Origin: CAXMMR01 sp963692975 | GTDB lineage: Bacteria; Pseudomonadota; Alphaproteobacteria; Acetobacterales; Acetobacteraceae | Direction: 5' to 3' | Assembly: GCA_963692975.2 (NCBI GenBank) | Contig: CAXMMR010000018.1 | Span: forward strand, 62,001-126,000 | DNA: 64,000 nt | Part shown: one piece after another, positions 27,178 to 35,498 of the stretch | Position numbering within the stretch: the stretch's first letter is position 1 | Layout: each line of letters opens with the position of its first letter | Made by a program: the position numbers and the translations under genes | Notes under the pieces: generated by a model | Seen by the model: only the letters and a program-made list of their open reading frames with translations | What the model was told of the DNA's origin: nothing | Database searches by the model: none

Positions 27178-28089
27178 ATGCAGGGCTATCCACGTGACAT
27201 GGTCGGTTACGCCGGCTGTCCGCCGCATCCACGCTGGCCGAACGATGCGCGGGTGGCAGTGCAGTTCGTCGTCAACTACGAGGAGGGCGGTGAGCGTTGT
27301 GTGCTGCACGGCGATGACGAGGCCGAAACGTTCCTGTCCGACATCGCTGGCGCGCAACCGGTGGTGGGGGCGCGGCACGCCAACATGGAAAGCCTGTATG
27401 AGTATGGCAGCCGCGCCGGTTTCTGGCGACTGCTGCGCCTGTTCGACGAGCGCCATCTGCCGTTCACCTGCTTTGCCGTCGGCATGGCGCTGCTGCGCAA
27501 CCCCGAGGCGGCGGCGGCGATGCAGGCGAGTGGGCATGAGATCGCCTCGCACGGCTGGCGCTGGATCGACTACCAGCACGTATCCGAGGCGATCGAACGC
27601 GCGCATCTCGCGCAGGCGATCGAGGCGCATCGCCAGGTGACGGGTGAGCGGCCGCTGGGCTGGTATCTCGGACGCTGCAGCCCCAACACCCGGCGCCTGG
27701 TCGCCGAGGAGGGCGGCTTCCTGTGGAACGCGGACAGCTACGCCGACGACCTGCCGTACTGGGACGCGACGCACGCCTCGCCGATGCTGATCGTGCCGTA
27801 CGCGCTCGACAGCAACGACATGCGGTTTGCCACCGGAAGCTTCGGCTCGGGCGAGCCGTTCTGGCAATATCTGCGCGATAGTTTCGACGTTCTGTACGCC
27901 GAGGGCGCCGAGGCCCCGCGGATGATGTCGGTCGGCCTGCACTGCCGGCTCGCGGGACGCCCTGGGCGTGCCGCGGCACTGGCTAAATTCCTTGACTACG
28001 TGGCCGCTCATGAGCGCGTTTGGGTGTGCCGCCGGATCGACATCGCGCGGCACTGGCGCTCTGAGCATCCGTTCGTTGGCGCGATATGA
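27178..28089 (+). CDS. puuE: Allantoinase, PuuE type
   Basis: 303 residues from ATG 27178, with a very strong AAAGGAGG five bases upstream. It follows the PuuE pattern closely: YPRDMVGYAGCPPHPRWPN, VQFVVNYEEGGERCVLHGDD, NMESLYEYGSRAGFWRLLRL, EIASHGWRWIDY, LGWYLGRCSPNTRRLVAEEG, DSYADDLPYW, LDSNDMRF and SVGLHCRLAGRPGRAAAL. This NodB-fold enzyme opens (S)-allantoin to allantoate without the binuclear site of classical allantoinases. It diverges from the M20 amidohydrolase gene, which would take the next step. It is convergent with DUF3830 (8-bp gap). Confidence 0.9.
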   Translation: MQGYPRDMVGYAGCPPHPRWPNDARVAVQFVVNYEEGGERCVLHGDDEAETFLSDIAGAQPVVGARHANMESLYEYGSRAGFWRLLRLFDERHLPFTCFAVGMALLRNPEAAAAMQASGHEIASHGWRWIDYQHVSEAIERAHLAQAIEAHRQVTGERPLGWYLGRCSPNTRRLVAEEGGFLWNADSYADDLPYWDATHASPMLIVPYALDSNDMRFATGSFGSGEPFWQYLRDSFDVLYAEGAEAPRMMSVGLHCRLAGRPGRAAALAKFLDYVAAHERVWVCRRIDIARHWRSEHPFVGAI

Positions 28090-28097
28090 GGAGGATG

Positions 28098-28499
28098 TCA
28101 GGCTTCAATCACGATCGGCTGAGCGCCTTGCCACAGCGTAAGCCGGCCGAGTGCGGTCAGTTCTTCGCTACTCCCCTCGATCGTCATGCAGTGGTTGCCG
28201 GCAAGGGTGCCGAGCTTGCTGGCGAAATGAACGCTACCGTAAGCGACCAGCAGCTCCGCCTCGCTATAGCCGCCGGGATAGAACAGCACTTGGCCAGGCG
28301 CGGGGTAACTGGTCGCGTTCTCATGCGTCAGGCCGGAGTCCAAGTCGCCCAGCGGTATCCAGCACGCCTCGCCGCTCCATCGGACGTGGATGATGTGATT
28401 GCGGTAGGGCAAGAGGCCGCCAAGCCAAGCCGCGGTTCGCGGCGCCTGCGTCTCCCAGCGTGCAGTGAAGCGAAACGGGCCGGCTGTTATCGTTGGCAT
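28098..28499 (-). CDS. DUF3830 (cyclophilin-like fold) protein
   Basis: 133 residues matching the DUF3830 pattern: LLPYRNHIIHVRWSGEACW, IPLGDLDSGL, NATSYPAPGQVLFYPGG, ASKLGTLAGNHCMTIEG and LGRLTLWQGAQ. No activity is established for the family. It is usually found beside amidase/hydantoinase-type catabolic genes and looks like a small cyclophilin-like barrel that could bind a cyclic substrate. It lies 91 bp downstream of the ring-opening amidohydrolase on the same strand, so probably in the same operon. Confidence 0.85.
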   Translation of the reverse strand: MPTITAGPFRFTARWETQAPRTAAWLGGLLPYRNHIIHVRWSGEACWIPLGDLDSGLTHENATSYPAPGQVLFYPGGYSEAELLVAYGSVHFASKLGTLAGNHCMTIEGSSEELTALGRLTLWQGAQPIVIEA

Positions 28500-28590
28500 C
28501 GGTCACGCCATACGGCATCCTGCAATCGGCGAAAAGCGCCACCCCACCACTTAGTACGAGCAAGCTCGACGCGCCGAATTTGGGTTAGCG

Positions 28591-29718
28591 TCAAGCCCGC
28601 CGGGCGGCGATGATCGCGATCGGGCCGCCGCCATCCGGACCCTGGTGCTCGGCGCCACCAGACACGAACAGGTCGGTGCGGCCGAGCAGGCCGGCGATGA
28701 CCCCGCCGACCAGGGCGCGGGCATGGCGTGTCGCGTTGATGTCGCTGTCATCCCACATGATGTGCCGCGCGCCGCGGATCAGCCCGCTGCGCGACGGCTC
28801 CGCTTTGGCCAGCACGGCCTGCACCCGGGCGGCGTCATCCACGCCCACCTGTCGCGTCGCCGGGATCTCGAGCGCGCCGAGGACGTCCTGGACCGCATCG
28901 AGGTCGATCGCATCACGCATCACCGCGTGGGCGATGCGCAGCTCGCCGGCCCAGTTGACGCTATTGGCAAACAGCACGACCTCGTTGTGCATCAGCTCGA
29001 TCCCGGCCGAGGTGCCGGCGCGGCCCGACCACAGGGACAGATCGTGGCCGATTGCGGGTCCGGTAACGCGAGCCGGGTCAAGCTCGCCCAATGCCGTCGC
29101 CACCCCCAGGGCGGAGGCGCCGCGTGAGTAGCCCATCGACAGGTAGGTGTCCTCCGTCACGACCGTTCGGCCGCGGGCGCGCGCCTCGGCCACGCGAGCG
29201 CTGGTCAGCAGCGGGCACTTCACCTGGACATAATGCACATCGGCCGGATCGGTGACGCCGGCGTTGGCCATCGCTTGGCGAACCGCCGCCGCGGTTTGCT
29301 CGACCTGCTCCAGCCGACCGATCTCCTCGGGCGCGAACACGCGCGTGAAGGCGGTGCCGATCGCAAGCGTTGGGGCGCCCGTCGGCGGCGCGCTGGCGGG
29401 AGCGACCGAGAAGATCAGCAGGTGCGGCGAAAGACCGCCTTCAGTGCCGCCGGACATGATGATCGCGATCTGTGCGGCGATGTCGGCCGGCGAGCAACCG
29501 AGCCGCTCGGACAGCAGGGTCTGCAACATGCTAACCGCATACGGGCGGCTGAAATCGTTGACGCAGCCATTGCCCTCGGTCTTGCCCAGAATGGCGACGA
29601 TCTGGCGGGGCTCCAATCCAGCATCGAGCAGGCGACGGACTGCGGAGATGTCGCCGGGGTCGCTGATGGCGAGCCGGTCTATACGGCATCTCACTGGTTG
29701 CGTACGCGCCGCGCTCAT
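28591..29718 (-). CDS. Ring-opening amidohydrolase (barbiturase / cyanuric acid hydrolase family)
   Basis: 375 residues, full length, with all three repeats of the AtzD/Bar fold and their Lys-Ser dyad elements: LGKTEGNGCVNDFSR, IMSGGTEGGLSPH, VQVKCPLLT, SMGYSRGASALGVA, IAHAVMRDAID, KAEPSRSGLIRG, DSDINATRHARALVGG and VSGGAEHQGPDGGGP. The family opens barbiturate or cyanurate rings. The middle domain (NEVVLFANSVNW, then IAHAVMRDAID) looks slightly more barbiturase-like than AtzD-like, which would place it in oxidative uracil/thymine degradation, but the two cannot be separated by eye. It is divergent from the LysR regulator and upstream of DUF3830. Confidence 0.92.
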   Translation of the reverse strand: MSAARTQPVRCRIDRLAISDPGDISAVRRLLDAGLEPRQIVAILGKTEGNGCVNDFSRPYAVSMLQTLLSERLGCSPADIAAQIAIIMSGGTEGGLSPHLLIFSVAPASAPPTGAPTLAIGTAFTRVFAPEEIGRLEQVEQTAAAVRQAMANAGVTDPADVHYVQVKCPLLTSARVAEARARGRTVVTEDTYLSMGYSRGASALGVATALGELDPARVTGPAIGHDLSLWSGRAGTSAGIELMHNEVVLFANSVNWAGELRIAHAVMRDAIDLDAVQDVLGALEIPATRQVGVDDAARVQAVLAKAEPSRSGLIRGARHIMWDDSDINATRHARALVGGVIAGLLGRTDLFVSGGAEHQGPDGGGPIAIIAARRA

Positions 29719-29977
29719 CGCGGCATGTCGACGCTGGCGATCGCGTTGACACTGCCCCCGTCGGCGTCAACCCCGTCGGTCGCGAGCGAGCGGGCGTGCT
29801 CCACGCGACGCTTTTCCTGCCAAACCATCATCCGACGCATCCGAGCCGTGATCGGCACGACGCTAACGGCATTGCCAATCGCGCCTAGCGCTCAAAAGCG
29901 CCCACACCGGCCCCATTTTTGCACCGCAGGCTGGCGCGTTTCTGACATCACCCGGCGGCATCAGCAAGGAGGACAAT

Positions 29978-30901
29978 CTGGGCAAGCCACCCACTCTCCA
30001 GCAGGGCTATCAATCGCGTTCACGCTCCTTCGTCTATTTCGAGGCTGTGGCTCGACATGGCTCGATGCGCAAGGCGGCTGCCAGCCTCAACATCGCATCC
30101 TCGGCGCTCAATCGAAAGGTTCTCGACTTGGAGCGCGATCTAGGCGTGTTACTGTTTGATCGACTGCCGCGCGGCGTGCGGCTGACCAGCTCGGGCGAGA
30201 TGCTGCTCGCCCATGTCAGGCGCACCGTGCGCGACCTGAAGGTGACATGCGATCAGATCGAGGACCTGCGCGGCTTGCGTCGCGGTCACGTACGGCTCGC
30301 GGTCATCGAGGCGACCGCGCAGATCGTCGCCAAGCTGATCGTCGCCTCCTGGAAAAGCCATCCCCGCATGACCTTCGAGTTCCACGTCATGGGCAGCCAG
30401 GAGGTGATCTCCGCAGTGCTGCGCGACGAAGTCGATATCGGCTACGCCTTCAATCCGCCGCCCGATAGCAGCTTTCAGGTGGTCGCCGAATGCGCCAAGT
30501 CGCTGCACGCCTTCGTCGCGCCGGAGCATCCGTTGGCGCGATTGTCTGAAGTGCGACTGAGCGATTGCTCGAGCTATCCGATCCTCTACGGCAACACGAC
30601 GCTCGGCGGACGGCATCTGCTCGACGCGGCGGCCGAGCGCGCCTCGCTGTCGCTGCGTCCGATGGTCACCGGAAACTTGATCCATAGTCTCAAATCGATC
30701 GCCGTGCACGGCCAAGCGGTCTGCTTTCAGCTCAACATCGACGGCGAGGACGAACCCTCACTGGTGCCGCTGCCGCTGAAGGATCAGAACCTGCGCGGCC
30801 GCCTGGTCATCGGCGTCAAGCGCAACGGCCAGATCCCTGGCGCCGCCGCGGTCTTCCTCGAGCGACTGAAGATCGACCTGGCCGGCCGTGCTGACGTCTG
30901 A
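29978..30901 (+). CDS. LysR-family transcriptional regulator with apparent CTG start
   Basis: 307 residues if translation begins at CTG 29978, which has a near-perfect Shine-Dalgarno (AAGGAGG, 29966-29972) five bases upstream. The only conventional start (GTG 30047) would delete the first HTH helix (SFVYFEAVARHGSMRKAAAS). No ATG, GTG or TTG was found in this frame between the preceding stop and 30047. The HTH continues as LNIASSALNRKVLDLERDLG, and the effector domain follows (VRLAVIEATAQIVAKLI, VDIGYAFNPPP). It is divergent from the ring-opening amidohydrolase gene (259 bp apart), which it probably regulates together with the plus-strand genes after it. Confidence 0.88.
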   Translation: MGKPPTLQQGYQSRSRSFVYFEAVARHGSMRKAAASLNIASSALNRKVLDLERDLGVLLFDRLPRGVRLTSSGEMLLAHVRRTVRDLKVTCDQIEDLRGLRRGHVRLAVIEATAQIVAKLIVASWKSHPRMTFEFHVMGSQEVISAVLRDEVDIGYAFNPPPDSSFQVVAECAKSLHAFVAPEHPLARLSEVRLSDCSSYPILYGNTTLGGRHLLDAAAERASLSLRPMVTGNLIHSLKSIAVHGQAVCFQLNIDGEDEPSLVPLPLKDQNLRGRLVIGVKRNGQIPGAAAVFLERLKIDLAGRADV

Positions 30902-31178
30902 CCGGCAGCACGATCGTCTCGGCGCAAACCATGGCTCCGGTGCCATGCGCTCGCGCCGTACCGGTGCAAAAAGGCGGACGGTGCTGACGCTTTTCGCTGC
31001 TTGCTCGGCCGCCGCGCGCCGCGCCATTCTCATCCCTGCGTCGCGTCGGTTCACCGTGCCGCGCGATCGGGGGTGCCATGTGACGACGCATCCGTCGACC
31101 GCGTGCGCGCCCGGCTCGCTGCGCACATCCTCACGATCGCCCCGACCGCCATGGACGCCCGTGCCGGCCTCTGACCTC

Positions 31179-31725
31179 ATGCCGGTGAGCGCGACGCTTG
31201 AGCTGCGCGGTCTCACCAAGCGCTATGGCGCCGTGCTGGCCAATGACGCCGTCGATCTGGAAGTCGCGCCGGGAGAGATCGTCGGCCTGCTCGGCGAGAG
31301 CGGCTCAGGCAAGAGCACGCTGATCAAGAGCGTGTTCGGAATGGTCGCTGCGGACAGCGGCAGCATTCGCTTCGGGCAGCAGCTCCTGACCGGGCCACAC
31401 GCCGACGGTCGCGATGGCAGCCGGGATCGGCATGGTGCGCTTGTCGGTGGCCGAGAACCTGATGCTGCGCGATTTCCGCGGCCTGCCATTTGGCCGCCGG
31501 GGCTGGCTTCGGCCGGCCAGCCTGCTCGGCGCCTCGGCGGTCACCGTGCCGCTGCTCTTGCCCTGGCGCCTCGAGCTGCACGTCGCGATTTTCGGGCTGC
31601 CGTTCAGCTCCTACACCGTCCAGATCCTGCCTTACCTGCTTGCCGTGGTGGTGCTGGCGGCGTTCGGCCGCCCGGCCAGGATGCCCGCCGCTCTCGGTCA
31701 GCCGCTAGCCGCGTCGTTGCCATGA
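31179..31725 (+). pseudogene. BMP-type nucleoside ABC transporter relic: ATPase N-terminus fused to permease C-terminus
   Basis: From ATG 31179 the frame reads LELRGLTKRYGAVLANDAVD and LGESGSGKSTLIKSVFGM (Walker A), the start of a YufO-like nucleoside importer ATPase. A frameshift follows near 31405, and the +1 frame continues AAGIGMVRLSVAENLMLRDF with part of the usual segment missing. It then jumps at about 31515 to the last helix of a YufP/YufQ-type permease (LPYLLAVVVLAAFGRPARMP, AALGQPLA) and stops. The signature motif, Walker B and nearly all of the permease are gone, so this is a large internal deletion of an operon for uptake of a nucleoside or base. Confidence 0.75.
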
Positions 31726-31744
31726 CCCGTCAGGGCCGGGCAGG

Positions 31745-33082
31745 ATGCCGCATGAGGACACAGTGTCGATGATCGAACCGTTCGAACCCGCGCCGCTGCG
31801 CAGCGTCGAGAGGATCGTCGCCGAAGGACTCTGCATCGGCTGCGGATTGTGCCAAAGCATCGCCGGGCCGCAGGCGATCCGCCTCGTCATGTCGGGCGAG
31901 GGCGGCGAGCGCCCGCTGGTGCTCAAGCCGCTCGACGAGCCGGTGCTGCGAACGATCAACGCGGTGTGCCCCGGCATCAAGGTGTGCGGCTACGCACCGG
32001 GATCGGAGCCGTCCGAGCCGAAGCTCGATCCAATTTGGGGGCCGAGCCGAACGATGGCGATCGGCCATGCCGGCGATCCGGCCGTACGCTTCCACGCCTC
32101 CTCCGGCGGTGCGCTGACCGCGCTCGCGCTGCATCTGCTGGCGCAGCGCAAGGTCGACTTCATCCTGCACGTCGCAAGCTCAGCCGCCCAGCCCCTGCGT
32201 ACAGTACGCCAACTCAGCTTCGATGCGGCGCAAGTGATTGAGGCCTCCGGCTCGCGCTACGGGCCGGCCGCGCCGCTGATCGACTTCAGGTCCATACTCG
32301 ACCGCGAGCAGCCCTTCGCCTTCATCGGCAAGGCCTGCGACATCTCCGCCATACGCAACTACGCGCGGCTTGATCCGCGCGTCGACCGGCTGCTGCGCTA
32401 CGCCCTGAATTTCTATTGCGGCGGCGTATCGGAGTTCCGCAAGACCGTCGACTACGTTCGCCGCATCGGCGCCCACGAGCAGGACGTCGCCGCGCTGCGC
32501 TACCGCGGCGACGGCTGCCCCGGCGCAATGGTGATGAAAACCAATGACGGCGCCGAGCACCGCTTCAGCTATAATGAAATGTGGTCGGACGAGAACGGCT
32601 GGCAACTACAGTTCCGCTGCAAGATCTGCCCGGACGCGCTCGGCGACCTGGCCGACCTGTCGGTCGCCGACGTTTGGCCGGGCGGCAAGCCGATCACCGA
32701 CGAGATCGGCTTCAACGGCTTCATCGCCCGCACCGAGCGCGGCCAGGCGCTGCTTGAGGAGGCCGTCCGCTGCGGCGACGTCGTGCTGACCGAGGGGCTC
32801 ACCCACGCCGGTCTGGAACTCGCGCAGGGCAGCCAGATGCGCAAGAAGCAGGGTCTGACCTCGCGCTACTCGGCGATGCGCGATGCTGGAATCGCGCCGC
32901 CTGTCGCGACCGGTCTGCGCCTCGATGAGGCGGCCGACATGATCGACATGGCGGAACGATCGGCAAACTATGATGGCATGCTGCAGCGGCTTGCGGCCGG
33001 AGATAACGTCGAGGACCTCAGCTTGACGCTTGAAGAGGCGGTCAGGCCAGAGGCTTTGCCTGAAGATACCGCCGGGGTCTGA
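31745..33082 (+). CDS. FrhB/FdhB-type iron-sulfur flavoprotein (coenzyme F420 hydrogenase beta-subunit family)
   Basis: 445 residues from ATG 31745; ATG 31769 is an alternative. An N-terminal ferredoxin-like cluster (GLCIGCGLCQS ... VCPG) is followed by the FrhB N- and C-domains (HASSGGALTALALHLLAQ, PFAFIGKACDISAIRNYA, NFYCGGVSEF, FRCKICPDALGDLADLSVAD, VWPGG). The family transfers electrons between ferredoxin, flavin and a substrate, and many members have nothing to do with F420. Here it sits after the LysR regulator and transporter relic in a ureide-catabolic context, so a redox step on a heterocycle is plausible but unproven. Confidence 0.85.
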   Translation: MPHEDTVSMIEPFEPAPLRSVERIVAEGLCIGCGLCQSIAGPQAIRLVMSGEGGERPLVLKPLDEPVLRTINAVCPGIKVCGYAPGSEPSEPKLDPIWGPSRTMAIGHAGDPAVRFHASSGGALTALALHLLAQRKVDFILHVASSAAQPLRTVRQLSFDAAQVIEASGSRYGPAAPLIDFRSILDREQPFAFIGKACDISAIRNYARLDPRVDRLLRYALNFYCGGVSEFRKTVDYVRRIGAHEQDVAALRYRGDGCPGAMVMKTNDGAEHRFSYNEMWSDENGWQLQFRCKICPDALGDLADLSVADVWPGGKPITDEIGFNGFIARTERGQALLEEAVRCGDVVLTEGLTHAGLELAQGSQMRKKQGLTSRYSAMRDAGIAPPVATGLRLDEAADMIDMAERSANYDGMLQRLAAGDNVEDLSLTLEEAVRPEALPEDTAGV

Positions 33083-33113
33083 GGCCCAGGCTCCGAACAC
33101 ATTGGGTAGGCTG

Positions 33114-33953
33114 ATGGGAAGACGGATGGATGGTTTGGTGGCATGGCGCCGGTCTTGCAGGACGATACTTGGGGCGGCCTGGCTGATCGCTACGCCGGGC
33201 TTGGTCTTTGGACAGACGCCGCCGTCCGGCCTGTCGCGTATCCGCGCCGACGGCGTGCTAACGGACGGCGTCGAGGCAGCCTCGCCACCCTACGAGTTTG
33301 ACGATCACGGCGAGATCAACGGTTTTGATATCGAACTGGCGCAGCTTTTCGCCAAATCCATCGGGGTCAAGCTGTCGGTCATCGACACCGCCTGGGCAGG
33401 CGTCATCCCGTCGCTCTATGCCGATAAGTTCGACCTGATCTGGTCGGCGATGCCGATCACCCCGGCGCGCAAGCGCGCGGTGCTGTTCTCCAGGGTCTAC
33501 GCCGTCGACCAGCCGGTGCTGATCGCCCGCGCCAATGACAGCCGAGAAACCACTGCCGCCGACTTGAAGGGCATGGTTCTCGGCTCGCAGCTCAATTCCT
33601 CGGTCGAGGAGCAGGCGAAAAAGCTGTCGGACGACGGCAATCTCGGGCTCGACATCCGATTGTACGACCACATGGACGCCGCTTATCTTGATCTCAGCAA
33701 TCATAACGTCGATGTCGTCATGACCTCGCGCAGCAGCTTTTCGCAACTGATACGCCAGCGTCCCGGTCTCTACCGCATCGTCTTCTCGCTGCCGCCCGAC
33801 CTCTTCATGGCGGTCGCCGCGCGTAAAGACGAGCCCGACCTGATCGATGCCGTCAACCGGTTCCTGAGCGGCCTACAATCCTCGGGACGGCTCGCGGCAC
33901 TCTACATGAAATGGTTCGGCGTCGCCTCGCTGCCCGTGCCGGCCGCCGAGTGA
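33114..33953 (+). CDS. Family-3 solute-binding protein of a polar amino-acid-type ABC importer
   Basis: 279 residues from ATG 33114 (ATG 33126 also possible). A signal peptide (TILGAAWLIATPGLVFGQ) precedes an SBP_bac_3 fold: GVLTDGVEAASPPYEFDDHG, INGFDIELAQLFAKSIGVK, FDLIWSAMPITPARKRAVLF, GMVLGSQLNSSVEEQAKKL and VDVVMTSRSSFSQLI. It is a periplasmic receptor for an amino-acid-like ligand. It is followed by its permease (17 bp gap) and ATPase, one complete importer. The ligand could be a ureido or carbamoyl compound given the context. Confidence 0.92.
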   Translation: MGRRMDGLVAWRRSCRTILGAAWLIATPGLVFGQTPPSGLSRIRADGVLTDGVEAASPPYEFDDHGEINGFDIELAQLFAKSIGVKLSVIDTAWAGVIPSLYADKFDLIWSAMPITPARKRAVLFSRVYAVDQPVLIARANDSRETTAADLKGMVLGSQLNSSVEEQAKKLSDDGNLGLDIRLYDHMDAAYLDLSNHNVDVVMTSRSSFSQLIRQRPGLYRIVFSLPPDLFMAVAARKDEPDLIDAVNRFLSGLQSSGRLAALYMKWFGVASLPVPAAE

Positions 33954-33969
33954 GAGAGCGCTACCGTCG

Positions 33970-34638
33970 GTGATCGGCATCAGCTTCACCCCTTTGATCC
34001 CCTACATACCGGAGTTCCTCAGGGGCATTCGGGCAACGATCATTTATGCGTCCGTCTCGCTTTGTCTCGCCTGCGTGGTCGGGCTCGTCGTCGCCATGGC
34101 CCGCCGCTCCGCTGCCGCGCCGCTGCGCTGGGTCGCCCAAGGCTATGTCGACCTGATCCGCGGCACCCCGGCCCTGGTGCAGATCTTCTTCATCTATTTT
34201 GGACTGCCGGCGCTCGGCATCTACATCGCGGCACCGCTCGCCGGCATCATCGCGATCGGCCTCAACAGCGCAGGCTACCTGGCCGAAATCTTCCGCGCCG
34301 GCATCGCCGGCGTCGACGGCGGACAGATCGAGGCCGGGCGCTCGATCGGCATGAGCCGCAACCAGACCTTTCGGCGGGTCGTGCTGCCGCAGGCGTTACG
34401 GCTCGCCGTTCCCGCCGCAGCCGGGGAATTCACCAGCTTGGTCAAAGGCACGTCCCTGCTGTCGACGATCTCGATCACCGAACTCACCCGGGTCGCCCAG
34501 CAGGTCGTCTCAGTCACCTTCCGACCGATCGAGGCCTATCTCGCGGTCGCTCTCGTTTACCTGGTCCTGAACACCGCGATCTCCCAGGCTAGCGCCTGGC
34601 TGGAGCGTGCTCTACGTCGCGGTGAAGGTCTGGCGTGA
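33970..34638 (+). CDS. Amino-acid-type ABC transporter permease (HisM/GlnP family)
   Basis: 222 residues from a GTG, with about five membrane segments. The N-terminal Gln/His-permease signature is RGIRATIIYASVSLCLACV, and VDLIRGTPALVQIFFIYFGL precedes the cytoplasmic EAA loop EAGRSIGMSRNQTFRRVVLP that docks on the ATPase. No second permease gene follows, so it probably works as a homodimer. It overlaps the ATPase start by 4 bp. Confidence 0.94.
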   Translation: MIGISFTPLIPYIPEFLRGIRATIIYASVSLCLACVVGLVVAMARRSAAAPLRWVAQGYVDLIRGTPALVQIFFIYFGLPALGIYIAAPLAGIIAIGLNSAGYLAEIFRAGIAGVDGGQIEAGRSIGMSRNQTFRRVVLPQALRLAVPAAAGEFTSLVKGTSLLSTISITELTRVAQQVVSVTFRPIEAYLAVALVYLVLNTAISQASAWLERALRRGEGLA

Positions 34639-35438
34639 CGCCGCTCCCCGTCACCGCCGCCAAGCCTGCCGCCGCGCCCGGCCACCCGGTGCTGCGTCTG
34701 CGCGGCCTGGTTAAGACGTTCAAGACCCACCCCGTACTGTGCGGCATCGACCTTGATGTTGCGCGCGGCAGCACCGTCGCGATCATCGGCCCGAGCGGCT
34801 CGGGTAAATCCACTCTGCTCCGCTGCATCAACCATCTCGAGAAACCGACGGCGGGCGTGATCGAGATCGACGGCAAGCCTACGGAGTCGCACACGTCCGC
34901 TAGCCGGCGCGAACGCGAGCGCGAACTGAACGCCATGCGCGCCACTGTCGGCATGGTGTTCCAGCGCTTTAATCTGTTCTCACACCGCACCGCCTTGGCA
35001 AACGTCATGGAGGGTCTGCTGGTCGTCAAGCGGCTGCCGCGCGCCGAGGCACGGCAGGCGGCGCTGGCGATGCTGGACCGCGTCAATATGGCGCACAAGG
35101 TCGATGCTCATCCGGCGCAGCTGTCCGGCGGTCAGCAGCAGCGGGTGGCGATCGCGCGCGCACTCGTCATGCAGCCGTCGCTCATGCTGTTCGACGAGGC
35201 GACGTCGGCACTCGATCCGGAGATGGTCCAGGAAGTCCTGAACGTCATGCGCTCGCTTTCCGAAGACGGCCTGACCATGCTGGTCGTCACCCACGAAATG
35301 GGCTTCGCCCGCGAAGTCGCCGACCGCGCGATATTCATGGACGCAGGGCTCGTAATCGAGGACGATGTACCCGAACGTCTGTTCACCCGGCCACAGCGAG
35401 AACGCACCAAAGCCTTTCTTCGCAACGTGCGCCGATGA
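34635..35438 (+). CDS. Amino-acid-type ABC transporter ATP-binding protein (GlnQ/HisP family)
   Basis: 267 residues from a GTG overlapping the permease stop. It has Walker A GPSGSGKST, Q-loop VFQRFNLFSH, signature LSGGQQQRVAIARAL, Walker B LMLFDEATSALDPE and switch VVTHEMGFA. It matches the GlnQ subclass throughout. It completes the importer with the binding protein and permease upstream and is followed 60 bp later by the 2OG-oxygenase gene. Confidence 0.96.
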   Translation: MTPLPVTAAKPAAAPGHPVLRLRGLVKTFKTHPVLCGIDLDVARGSTVAIIGPSGSGKSTLLRCINHLEKPTAGVIEIDGKPTESHTSASRRERERELNAMRATVGMVFQRFNLFSHRTALANVMEGLLVVKRLPRAEARQAALAMLDRVNMAHKVDAHPAQLSGGQQQRVAIARALVMQPSLMLFDEATSALDPEMVQEVLNVMRSLSEDGLTMLVVTHEMGFAREVADRAIFMDAGLVIEDDVPERLFTRPQRERTKAFLRNVRR

Positions 35439-35498
35439 TCCCTTGTATTTTGCGGCGAAGCACCCGCCATCCCTTTTCCTGTACGGAAGGAATTTGAC

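Noticed and set aside
31745..33082. Evidence for F420 metabolism or hydrogenase
   Set aside because: FrhB-type domains occur in many unrelated flavoproteins; no F420 biosynthesis or hydrogenase subunit genes are present.
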